A stretch of DNA of 64,000 nt. Source: Strigamia acuminata (taxonomy: Eukaryota > Arthropoda > Chilopoda > Geophilomorpha > Linotaeniidae). This document shows, one piece after another, positions 54,723 to 64,000 of the stretch. The stretch covers positions 1,054,001-1,118,000 of the forward strand of contig OX442315.1 in assembly GCA_949358305.1 (NCBI GenBank), written 5' to 3'. The notes beneath the pieces are model-generated. The model saw only the letters and a list, made by a program, of their open reading frames with translations. It made no database searches and was not told where the DNA came from. The position numbers were made by a program, and so were the translations under genes. Position 1 is the stretch's first letter. The number at the start of each line of letters is the position of its first letter.

Positions 54723-56410
54723 CTGCCAGCCTCAGGTATTTGGATTAGAAAATCACCTGTCACAGGTTCCAGGTTTTTTTTATTAACTTACATTATTTCG
54801 TTTTTCTGCCAGTTGTTGATTATACAGTATAAAAAAAATAATCATGTTGTGTTGATCAAATAACACAATCGATTTATTGTCACGGATCTACTTAATGGCG
54901 GATGTGGATAGATCCGCAATTTAATCAAGGATGCAACCTCAGTTTATTATTTTATTATTTTATTATTATTATTTTATTATTTTTCTTCTATTTAGTTTAT
55001 TATAGCAAAGAATAGCAATTTTATTTTGGCCAATCAAAGCAGTTTGGAATCATTTCTGGAACATTGCCAATTTCTGTAAAAGCCTGCAAAAAATGGCAAA
55101 GTGGGAGGTTGCCAGGGCAACCAGCCCACAAGGAGGTGGCACAGGAAGTGTTTCCTGTTAAGAAGGAAATCTTTAGAGACATCCTCAGTCTTATGTCAAA
55201 CCTAGTTCAAACCAGTCAAACTAAAATTGCTCCAGAAACCAGAAAACTCTGCTGTGATTTTTATGGCCAATTTGCCAAGATTTTAGGACTCATTTTCTTA
55301 CAACAGTGAACCCACTGTTGTGAGATATCATTCTTGTGATAACTGATCCTTATCACGAGATTCCATTCTAGCTATAGCGCACTGCTATTGCGAGATTTCC
55401 TTTTCTTGTCGCTAGACATTTTTAGCGACAATATTTCTGAATAAGCCAAATCTGGCAGCCCGCCGTCAAGGTCGTCACTCGTGTCGGCGTGCCGAGTGAG
55501 TCCCGAGTCGTGGGAGCTGTCATGAGTTTGTAGAGTTTGAGAGAAACCGAGTTGAAACGTCCTTGCCACCGTCACGGTCGCCATTCGAGCCGTCGCGCCG
55601 AAGTGGGACCCGAGTCGCGTGAAAAGTGCGTTCCAGTCGTAAGAGTGAAGTTTGTGACGCCATTTCATATTTCCGTCCATTTTATTTGTGTTAAGTATTT
55701 TGATTAGTTAATTTATGTTTTGTATAACGGTAAAAAGTGTTCCTTAAGCAGAGAATATGTATTTTGAATTATATTTTATTGTATTGGTCGTGATTTGTTG
55801 CAAGTGAAGAATAAATCCATTGTGAGTTTAAAGCTAAACCATTTGTGTTTATTTAAGTAAGTTAGAATTAGCTTTCTTCTTAGAAATAGTTTAAGGTTTG
55901 AATTTAATTTGTAAGTCCTGTCACGGCAATCAGTAGTGATTTTAGTTCAAGTTAAGATCCGGGTCACTACAGTGTGTGCAATTGACAGAACATTTCATCA
56001 GACTGGGCTGAAAAGTTTGTATCCTAAGTTTGGTAATTTGCACTCTGTTAGAACTGGACTAAACTGACAGCACAGTTTAACAAATTTGAATTTTTTTTTT
56101 AGATTCTGTTAGTACTCAGTGACTCAGTTTGTACTCAAAATTAAATTGAATTGCGTTACACACAAATGGGGATTTGTACTGAATCACAAAAGCCAAAACA
56201 TCAATTTACAAGGGATATTTACTAAAAAATGATATTTCATAAAAGGAAAACATTCCTTGCCATATGTATGTATGTATGTATATGTATAATTTAGATACAA
56301 TGCACCTAGCAAGTTCCAAGTAGTGCTGGTTAGGCCTAATCCCAGGCCTAACCCCTGAAAAGACAGAAAAAAAAGACAGAACCCATCACAAAAAAATTTT
56401 TTAAAGATAC
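54723..56410. other. Unit B non-coding stretch between Copia-2 and solo LTR
   Basis: Inverted-repeat arm to about 54940, TTATT microsatellite near 54945-54990, then sequence matching 35110-36540. No gene supported. Confidence 0.6.
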
Positions 56411-56984
56411 TGTTACGTGGATTCCGGGCCTAATTAGGTTTCGACGCAACTGTGTTTTGTTTGGGGTTTAGTGAGTGTGACAGGAAAGGATGAGATTGGT
56501 TTTATGTTTAAATTCAATTCAGTTTTATTCGACCGGACAAACGAAGTTTGTTCGATCCCTTTTAAATTCAGATACATTTATTCTCAGAAACAGTTTGGAA
56601 TGTTGTTTGGGTAAACTATCATTTTTACATTCTTATTGGATTGTACAACTTTTATAAATTGGGTTATAAAACAACTGTGTGATAACTTAATAGTGTTTAA
56701 TTGTTGCAGTTTATAGTCGGCAGCCGCTCTCTTTATTGAGGCGACATTAGACTCTCTAGATTCTGAAAAGCAAAGTGATTAGAGACCTGTCTTAGTGCGG
56801 GCTCCGTATTTATAGCAAGTCTGCCATAAACCCCATAATTGAATTGATCGGTCCATCACATGGCGATGACGGAGTCCAACCGTCCGCGCCATCTGTGGCC
56901 GAAATTTAGCAACATTTAAGTAATAATAGTTCGAATTACGTGCTACGAATCGCGCATTAATTGGCACGGTTCGTACACGTGACA
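56411..56984. mobile_element. Solo LTR (574 bp)
   Basis: TGTTACGTG...CACGTGACA inverted termini with atac duplicated (56407-56410, 56985-56988). Unit A has the uninterrupted site at 36537-36541. The 4-bp duplication suggests Ty3 or BEL. It is not related to the other LTRs here. Confidence 0.88.
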
Positions 56985-57376
56985 ATACAGTTCACCTCTC
57001 TTTAATCCAGGGTTCTGCTGTCCCTGTTTGGGTGCCCTACTTTCACATCCTTGCCCTTAAGATGAGAAATGAGCAGGATCAGGAGTTGTGCCTAAAGATT
57101 CCTCTCTACTTTTCTAAACAAAGTAGATGTTTTATTACATGTAACCTGACCAATTGTCACTAGGGGAAAAATATGGAAACTGCATGCTGCTTTGTGCACT
57201 GTATTGTTGGCAATACAATGCACTTTTTCAATGCATTAAAACCTGCATTAATTCCTTGTGGTGTTAATACACCACACTCGTATTCATCTTGTATATTAAA
57301 CAATTAAAACGATTGCATTATTTCCTTTATACTTTGTGTGTGTATAAAATCATTCCTCTAGACAACCACTGGTCGC

Positions 57377-57490
57377 TGAGTAGAAGTCCTAAACGGCATC
57401 GCAACGACGATTACTTGTTAGGTTTATTCAACTTAATAAGTAAAAAACCCAGATTGCCGCAACATATTGTTATGTTTTAATGACTCACAT
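57377..57490. other. Junction between units B and C
   Basis: 114 bp unlike the BEL sequence that follows unit A at 36932. No gene seen. Confidence 0.5.
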
Positions 57491-57756
57491 ACTGCATCCT
57501 TGATTAAATTGCCCATCTACCCATATCCGTCATTAAGTAGATCCGTGACAATAAATCGATTGTGTTATTTGATCAACACAACATGATTATTTTAATACAT
57601 ATTATTTTATTTCAACTGGCAGAAAAACGAAATAGTTTAAGTTAATTCAAAAAACCTGGGACAGGTGGTTTTCTAATCAAAATACTTTTGCCTGGAGTAT
57701 CTACAAATTATGAATATTACATTGAACTTTAGCAGTGTGCAATGACTTATCTTTTT

Positions 57757-58315
57757 AGTTGATTTTTGAGTAAAAAATTGATTTTGAGTCAAAAAAATGA
57801 TTTTGAGTCAAAAAAATGATTTTGAGTCAAAAAAATGATTTTGAGTCAAAAAAATGATTTTGAGTCAAAAAACCGATTTTGAGTCAAAAAACCGATTTTG
57901 AGTCAAAAAACCGATTTTGAGTCAAAGAACTGATTTTGAGTCAAAAAACGGATTTTGAGTCAAAAAACTGATTTTGAGTCAAAAAACTGATTTTGAGTCA
58001 AAAAACTGATTTTGAGTTAAAAAAATCGATTTTGAGTCAAAATACCGATTTTGAGTCAAAAAACCGATTTTGAGTCAAAAAACCGATTCTGAGTCAAAAA
58101 ACCGATTTTGAGTCAAAAACCGATTTTGATTCAAAAAACCTATTTTGATCCAAAAAACCGATTTTGATCCAAAAAACGAATTTTGATTCAAAAAACCGAT
58201 TTTGATTCAAAAAACCGATTTTGATTCAAAAAACCGATTTTGATTCAACAAACTGATTTTGATTTAAAAAACTGATTTTTGAGTCAAAAAATTAATTTTG
58301 GATCAGAAAAAAAAT
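57757..58315. repeat. 19-20-bp tandem array (unit C)
   Basis: About 29 units near GAGTCAAAAAACCGATTTT. The period is mostly 19 and the right part switches from GAGTC to GATTC, so the array has evolved away from those of A and B. Confidence 0.92.
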
Positions 58316-58364
58316 TAATTTTTTCGTAGAAATTTGAAATTTTTGTAGGTAATGTGCAGGCTTT

Positions 58365-58519
58365 CAGGGCTGGACTGGGAACAAATTTATTGCCGGGAAA
58401 TCTGGGTGTCCGGGCCACAATTAATGAAGTCGGGACAGGCCACAACGGGCCGCGACAGGCAACAGCGACCACAGGCCACCGGGAACCTCCCGGTAGCCCG
58501 CCGGGCCAGTACAGCACTG
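58365..58519. mobile_element. hAT-type MITE (155 bp)
   Basis: Ends CAGGGCTGGACTGG and CCAGTACAGCACTG are inverted with two mismatches. The 8-bp flanks caggcttt (58357-58364) and caggcctt (58520-58527) differ at one base. CAGGG ends and an 8-bp duplication indicate hAT. It is GC-rich and non-coding. Confidence 0.75.
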
Positions 58520-58687
58520 CAGGCCTTCATTCGATCCCTAGTCCCATGCTGACTGGTCGTGCTAGCGAGAAGGAGACGATGGCTCTAACAATCGCAACAA
58601 GAGGCAAGATTACTCAAGCGACCCGTTGTCTTCGCAGCAATGCACGGCAGGCAATGTCATTCAGATCATGTGGTCGGAGGTGACAAC

Positions 58688-59150
58688 TGTTGGGTTGACG
58701 TTTTCCTGTTTGTCCTCGTATCCGCGTAGATTATCAGATTGCATATTGTGGATAAATGCAATCAGTGTGTTGCCATGTTGATGTCCCGTATCGCTGTCGG
58801 TTGATTCCGAATTTTAATCCCAATGCTGGTTTTGTACCGCAACCGACACTTATTACGTGACAACACACACAACCTGTCATCTGCTCAAATGAGCAATTAT
58901 TGTTTATGTTGTTCTGTTTGTTTTATCCATTAGTTTTGTCTTTCTGTAAAGAACAAGTCAGTGTGTTGAAACAATGATTTGTTCTATGGTTTCAGTGTGT
59001 TTGAGATCGAGGGCGATTAGCCTCGAACCATACCGTTTTATGTATACTTTTGTAATAAAACAAAATGGCGGACGCGTGTCCGATTTCTCCGCCAAGTAGA
59101 AATTATGTTTCCAGTCATTTATGCAGCACACAGGCCATTGTATCTCTTCA
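58688..59150 (+). repeat. Copia-3 5' LTR
   Basis: About 463 bp, TGTTGGGTTG...CTCTTCA. The left edge is fixed by the break in unit C and the right edge by the primer site. The partner LTR is outside the window. Confidence 0.78.
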
Positions 59151-59153
59151 AAG

Positions 59154-59166
59154 TGGTAGCAGAGGG
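59154..59166 (+). other. Copia-3 primer-binding site (initiator tRNA-Met)
   Basis: TGGTAGCAGAGGG, 3 nt after the LTR. Confidence 0.75.
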
Positions 59167-60812
59167 TAAAAACGATCTGGCGACGACGTTTTTGGAGAAG
59201 AAACGGCCATTTTGCGACTACGAGAAGTCGCCGAGTGTGCGCCCGCCCAGCTCGTCGTAAAAGCGAGTGTTTGGTGCGGATTTCAACGCAGAATCGTCGC
59301 GACAACGTGTGCGAACGATTCCTTGGCATCGGTGGAACATTTGGATACGTTTTTGGTTCGAAAATTTATGTTTTTCGTCGCCTTGACGTCGTGCAAATAA
59401 ACGACGGTCGAGATTTGTGTTTCGAGAATTTCTACGTGTGCGTGCGACGAGAATCGCTTCGTGGGAATTTTCATCAGTGTTGTGTGCACAAATAAGCACA
59501 CAACAAGGATACAAACGACGGTAGGAACTTTATTTGTCGATTTTGTGCGAAATAAGCACGTTTGGACGCCATCACGGAAGATTTTCGCGACGGCGGCCAT
59601 TTTCTTTTTGGATTTATCGTCGCGAACAACGATTTTCACAGCATACAGAGAAGTCTGTAGCCACCGAGAAGTCCTGCACACGATAAGCGTGTGTGCAGGC
59701 ATTATTTTCCGTGATTTGAACCCCGGAGTTTATCTCACGAAGGCGCGGACGAGCGCGACGTTGATGTGGTGCAGTGGAAGGCACTTAGAGTGCAGAAAAC
59801 GTGTGAAAAACACACCGCACGTTGATTACCGTGCGTGGATATGCGTACGAGTATGTACGCATGAAAAACGATGTGTTTGGTCTCCAAACACAACGGCATG
59901 CACTTATATCTAACGTGCAGCCAATAAACTAACAGTAAATAACAAAAATATACACTATTTAATGTGAAAACTTACTAAAATGAGTCCTTTTCCAAGGATG
60001 AAATACAAGAAACACACGGATCGTGTGTGCTGCCATTTTCTATATACCAGAGACATCTGGTGGCCGAATAAGGAAATAATAAACAAAAGATACACTCAGA
60101 ATAGAGAATGCATGATGCCAAATGTATAAGATACATCTAAGCAGCATCATGCATTCCCTTTACAACGAAACTAAGGGAAAACATAAGGAACAACACTAAA
60201 TAATCCAGAAAATGCTACATGAATGAAAATAAAACATCCGAATGTCTGAATAGCGTCATTACGCATCGAAAACATGTTAAATAAATGTCCGAAGTGGTTT
60301 CAAGGACCAACAGTTGATTATCCCGCGATCGCAAGGATGTGTGCACGCGGAAGACACGACAGCCCAATTTCCGTGTAGCCAGCGACGTGGGAGCAACGTT
60401 TCGTCCTCGAAGGACGTTATTGCGACGCAATTGACCCGCAATTCGCCGCAACTTTACCAGCTTCACATCAGAAAGTGTGTTTTGATATTTATTTTCGTGA
60501 AACTTTGTTTTACATTAAGGTTTTTGTTTTGGGCCTATAGTATATTCCCTGCTCTTCGTCCATTCGGGCACGCAGGGTCTTATTTTCAACTGGGGCTGTC
60601 TCGTGGCAAGCCAGTCGTCCCGCAGGCACTAGGTGACTCGATCGGAAGCTGGTAGAGTACCCAGTTGAAGTATTTTTTCCTTCTTAAAAGGATTGACCCC
60701 CGGGAAGTTTTGCATAATTCGCCTTCACTTTTGGGGGAATTCTGCATCCGTGTGACGAATTTACGTGATTTGTGTGATTTGTGCTCCGTTATTCGTCGCG
60801 AATTTTCCCGAA
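59167..60812 (+). other. Copia-3 leader
   Basis: About 1.1 kb of non-coding leader once the solo LTR at 59765-60312 is removed. Short ORFs on both strands overlap each other and none looks like a protein family. Confidence 0.6.
59765..60312 (-). mobile_element. Solo LTR of a Copia-1 relative
   Basis: 548 bp. It starts TGTGGTGCAGTGG and ends TTTCAAGGACCAACA, as the Copia-1 LTR does in plus coordinates, with similar inner blocks such as TAAATGTCCGAAGTGG. gttga is duplicated at 59760-59764 and 60313-60317. It is nested in the Copia-3 leader. Confidence 0.88.
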
Positions 60813-63800
60813 ATGGCGTCATATGAGCGCCACGACGACTATAAGGACGTGAGAAAGTTGGATGGCACCAACTACCCGACTTGGAGCGTACAAGTCCAAC
60901 TCCTCCTCCAATCGTACGGTGTTTGGGGCCACGTAACCGGCAAGACCAAAGAGCCGCCGGCCGGATCACCGTTTCAAGAGACTCGAGATTTCGAGAAAGG
61001 CGAAGAAAGGGCTCGCTCCACTATTTGTCTGGCCTGCGGCGAAGCCCAGCAGGTTGTGGCTGTTGCCCACGCCACAGCGAAGGAGGTCTGGGACGCACTG
61101 AAAGCTGCTTACCAGCCCACGACACGGGCACGCAAAGCCCGTCTTCGCAGGGAATTTTTGGACATGCGGTTGCATGAAAACGAAGAGATGTTTGTTTTTA
61201 CCGCACGTGTTGACCGGAAAGTAGTACAGCTTGCAGATGTCAAGATTCAAATTTCCGATGAGTTTCACGCCTTTCAATACCTCGATCTGTTGCCGCCCCA
61301 ATATGAACAGGTCAAGCAGACAGTTTATCACTGGGGTGACGCAGAGTTCACAGCGGCAGCGGTCAAGGAACGCCTGGTAGGCGAATACAACCGCTTACAC
61401 GTAACGACCGACGAATTTGGCGTGCCTTCCAAGACGCCATTGGAGAACACAGGTGCCTTCTTTAACCAAGGCGGAAGACAACGTGGACGTGGTGGAAATG
61501 CACCCGGCGGCCCACGCATCTGTTTCACTTGCGGCGGAACAGGCCACTTCGCCCGCGAATGCCCTATTCCGCCGAAACAGCAGTTTCCTGCAAAAGGGAA
61601 CCAAACTGGACAATTCAGAGGCAATCCACGGGGCAAGGGACGTGGAAAAGGCCAGCAAAAGGCCACTGTCACACAAAGACTGGTTTTCCGACTTCAAGCC
61701 ATTAACTGGCCACGTGCAACAGGGAGAAGGAAAGTCGAGGATCGAAGGGATAGGAAATGTGACATTGACATCGATGTATGGAACCCGCACCCGTGCACTT
61801 ACATTAAAAAATGTATTTTATGCACCCAACTTTAGGAAAAACTTGATTTCGTTGGGTCGCACGGATGAAGCTGGGGCAACGACCATGATTAAAAATGGCA
61901 AAATGGTTATTTATAACGACAAAATTGATGACCCCTCCATCACTGCGGAACGTACGAGTGATCGGATGTATAAGGTCAATTGTCGTATTTCTCCTGTGAA
62001 CACTGCCGCATTACCTGCGCAACAGGCTGCGACAGTGTCTTCTAGTCCGCTCATAAAGGGCGATGAAGTTGTAAATTCAATACTAACATACCCTAGTTTT
62101 AAGGACGCATTAACCCAAAATTCGAGTGAGTCAGGGAAACCTGCACCAGCAATTAAGGGGCAAGCGATTGTTGCGAATAACGCGCCTGCGAATGTTACGA
62201 CTAATGCGCAAGCGAATATTTCGAATAAAATCAAGGCAAAGGCTGCCAATGCCTCTAAGCAGGCAAGTCCAATTGTGCAGAACAACCCAGAGAATGGGAA
62301 TAATTCCATGAATGGGGTTAAAATTTTTGACAAGAGGGATAAGGCTCAAACGATGGACATTTGGCACTCCCGCTTTGGGCATTTAAATGCAAAGGGGATT
62401 GCGGGTTTAGAAAAGTCAACTGATGTTTTTGGGCTGAAACTCTCGAATAAGGAGTTGTCGACGTGTGACTCTTGCGCCAGGGCGAAGAGCACACGTGCTA
62501 GTTTTCCACCAATAATTGGAATTACTACTAAAGATATTTTGGAAATAGTGCACTTAGACGTGTGGGGCCCCGCTCCAGTTCAAACATTGGGTGGGGCGTA
62601 CTATTATCTCATTCTCATCGATGATTTTTCCCGCTTTATGTGGATAATTATTATGAAACGGAAAAGTGGCGTTTTGGGGCATTTCAAACAATGGCTGCTT
62701 GAAATCGAGAGAACAACCTCCAAGAAGGTTAAGGCCATCAAAACGGACAACGGAGGGGAATTTGTATCTAGACAATGGGACAATTATGTGGCGACAATTG
62801 GGCTTAAGTGCATGAGGACCAATGCATATAGCCCTGAAATGAATTCAGTCGCTGAGAGGGCGAACAGGACCATTATTGGTGGAGTCCGGGCACTCCTTAT
62901 CGAGAACAAATTTCCTCCTACTTTATGGGCAGAACTTGCAGTTTCAGTCGTGTATCTGAAAAACCGGTTTCCACATATGGGAATTGGTGGGAAAACACCA
63001 TATAACGTGTTTCATAACAAGAAATTGTCCCTTCGCCATGTCAAGTGTATCGGTTCACTGACATATGTTCACATCCCTTCCCAGACTCGGATTGGGAAAT
63101 TACAGGAAAGGGCATGGGCTGGGGCATTGGTCGGATACGCCGCTTCTACACGTGGCTATAGAATTTGGGATCCGAATAAAAATCAGGTGTTTTTGTCTAA
63201 ACACGTAAAAATTTTTGAAAACAATTTCTGGTTTGAATTGGGGACGGTCACGTCGCCTGAACTTGAGGATGACTTTGATGCTTCGAGTTCGGACTCGTTC
63301 AATGGGTCATTTTCTGACGACGACAGTGTTGCTGGCGACCCAATAATTCAGAAAGTTCCGAAGATTCCGGAACCTCCTCCTGCGATACAGGAAGTCCCAC
63401 AACCTGTTCCGCAGCAAAAAGTGAAACCCGCATTGCCCACGACCCCAAAGCCTGTTTTTAGGCCTGAATTAAGACCAGCCGCCAAACAGGCAGCTCAGCA
63501 ACCCCCACTTATGCCCGTTGAGGGGAACCCTATTCTTGGGGATAGGGAGACAGGGGATGAGCCTGTTGAAGAAATTTGTGGGGCGAAGGGGGATGATGGG
63601 AATTACTCCAACGACTATCCTGATGATGGGGAACCTGAAATTCCCCCTGGGATTCAAACACGACGTGGATCACTATCAAAGAAAAAGAAAGGAAACGTGA
63701 TGTTACACCCGGAACTATTGCCATTAAATATGGCGGAATGGGAACGACGCGCATCCGCCCGCAAAGACGGAGCGACAGCGGGACAAATAGATGTTGTTTA

Positions 63801-64000
63801 CATCACGCCCTTAAAGGACAAGATAAGAAGTCGAGTTGATATCGCACGGTGGTGCGATGAAGAAGGGTACGCATATGATGCGACCTTATTTGACTTTAAG
63901 ACATTAGAGGGGGACGGTGAACCGTTAGGGTTTGCAGGTTTCTGTGCCGTCGAGCCAGAAACCTACGAAGAAGCCATGTACCACATCAAGCGCCCTGATT
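60813..64000 (+). pseudogene. gag-pol: Copia-3 Gag-Pol, protease active site deleted, 3' partial
   Basis: ATG at 60813 (MASYERHDD). Gag ends with a CCHC knuckle (CFTCGGTGHFAREC) and an Arg/Gly-rich tail. Near 61665 the frame changes: the Gag frame runs out at 61835 in nonsense sequence, while the Pol frame is open from 61672 to the window end. The segment that should hold the protease Asp motif is absent, and the Pol frame resumes at HKDWFSDF. Downstream: KNVFYAPNFRKNLIS, GAG-pre-integrase (HSRFGHLN then CDSC), integrase (HLDVWGP, KTDNGGEF, SVAERANR) and a long acidic/Pro linker. Reverse transcriptase lies beyond 64000. Confidence 0.88.

Larger units (their letters stand above)
44653..57376. 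repeat. Duplicated unit B, split by Copia-2 and a solo LTR
   Basis: Paralogue of unit A. Shared sequence: 44653-47441, 54675-56410 and 56985-57376. It lacks Ty3-2 (empty agct site 46286-46289), part of the tandem array, and the 34641-35110 segment of unit A. The matching 81-codon frame (55064-55309) and spacer are essentially identical to unit A. Confidence 0.88.
57491..58687. repeat. Duplicated unit C, partial
   Basis: It begins with the GCATCCTTGATTAAATTG arm, then a tandem array, then the GACTGGTCGTGCTAGCGAGAAGG segment shared with 33315 and 46410. It lacks the gene copy and the MITE copy. It ends at the Copia-3 insertion within GGTGACAAC, intact at 33785 in unit A. More diverged than A and B are from each other. 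Confidence 0.8.
58688..64000 (+). mobile_element. Copia-3: Ty1/copia element, right end outside window
   Basis: Plus strand: LTR, primer site, long leader with a nested solo LTR, gag, and pol up to the start of the reverse-transcriptase region. Inserted in unit C between acaac and AAGG-like sequence. Different family from Copia-1 and Copia-2. Confidence 0.9.

Noticed and set aside
59167-59764. Overlapping ORFs of 100-150 codons on both strands in the Copia-3 leader
   Set aside because: They lie in a retrotransposon leader, are broken by the solo LTR, and show no domain or start context.
60643-60656. TGGTAGAGTACCC as primer site of Copia-3
   Set aside because: It matches initiator tRNA-Met for only the first few bases. 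The exact match at 59154 next to a TG...CA LTR is far better.

Overview
This window is a pile-up of transposable elements from an animal genome. The organism is probably an arthropod or a close invertebrate relative. The evidence is BEL/Pao, Ty3 and animal-type copia elements, copia primer-binding sites matching metazoan initiator tRNA-Met, a short CCTAA run of the arthropod telomere type, and long low-GC spacers with microsatellites. The species cannot be fixed from the sequence. Only one clear host-type gene is intact: a secreted cysteine-rich EF-hand protein at 43869-45293 (minus). A 3'-truncated relative lies at 17098-17829.

Layout. 1-17008 is the 3' part of a large Ty3 element (Ty3-1): gag, pol, a third ORF and a 1.74-kb LTR. 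An apparently young copia element (Copia-1, 6587-13402) is inserted in its third ORF. 17189-19100 plus 33188-36931 is duplicated unit A: gene relic, inverted repeats, 20-bp tandem array and MITEs. It is split by a complete 14.1-kb Ty3 copy on the minus strand (Ty3-2, 19101-33187). 36932-42503 is a decayed BEL/Pao element carrying a CACTA-type MITE and a second small insertion. 43869-57376 is the second copy of the duplicated unit (unit B). It holds the intact secreted-protein gene and is split by Copia-2 (47442-54674) and a solo LTR (56411-56984). From about 57491 a shorter third copy (unit C) begins. It carries a hAT-type MITE and is cut at 58688 by Copia-3, which runs off the right edge and has its own nested solo LTR.

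The nesting can be read base by base because the paralogous units preserve each other's empty sites. Ty3-2 (target duplication agct) is empty in unit B, Copia-2 (ctttt) is empty in unit A, Copia-3 is empty in units A and B, and Copia-1 (tcgcc) is empty in Ty3-2.

The least conventional system is the Ty3 family. Gag and pol are linked by an A AAA AAC slippery heptamer directly before the gag stop, followed by a GC-rich hairpin, and this is conserved in both copies. Downstream of pol is a separate module: an internal polypurine tract identical in core to the 3' one, a TATA-like box, a conserved GTAAGTAG donor, and a CAG acceptor abutting the ATG of a roughly 505-residue Cys-rich protein that is not an envelope. 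The long LTR leader carries two copies of a nested RNA fold whose stems differ in sequence but stay paired.
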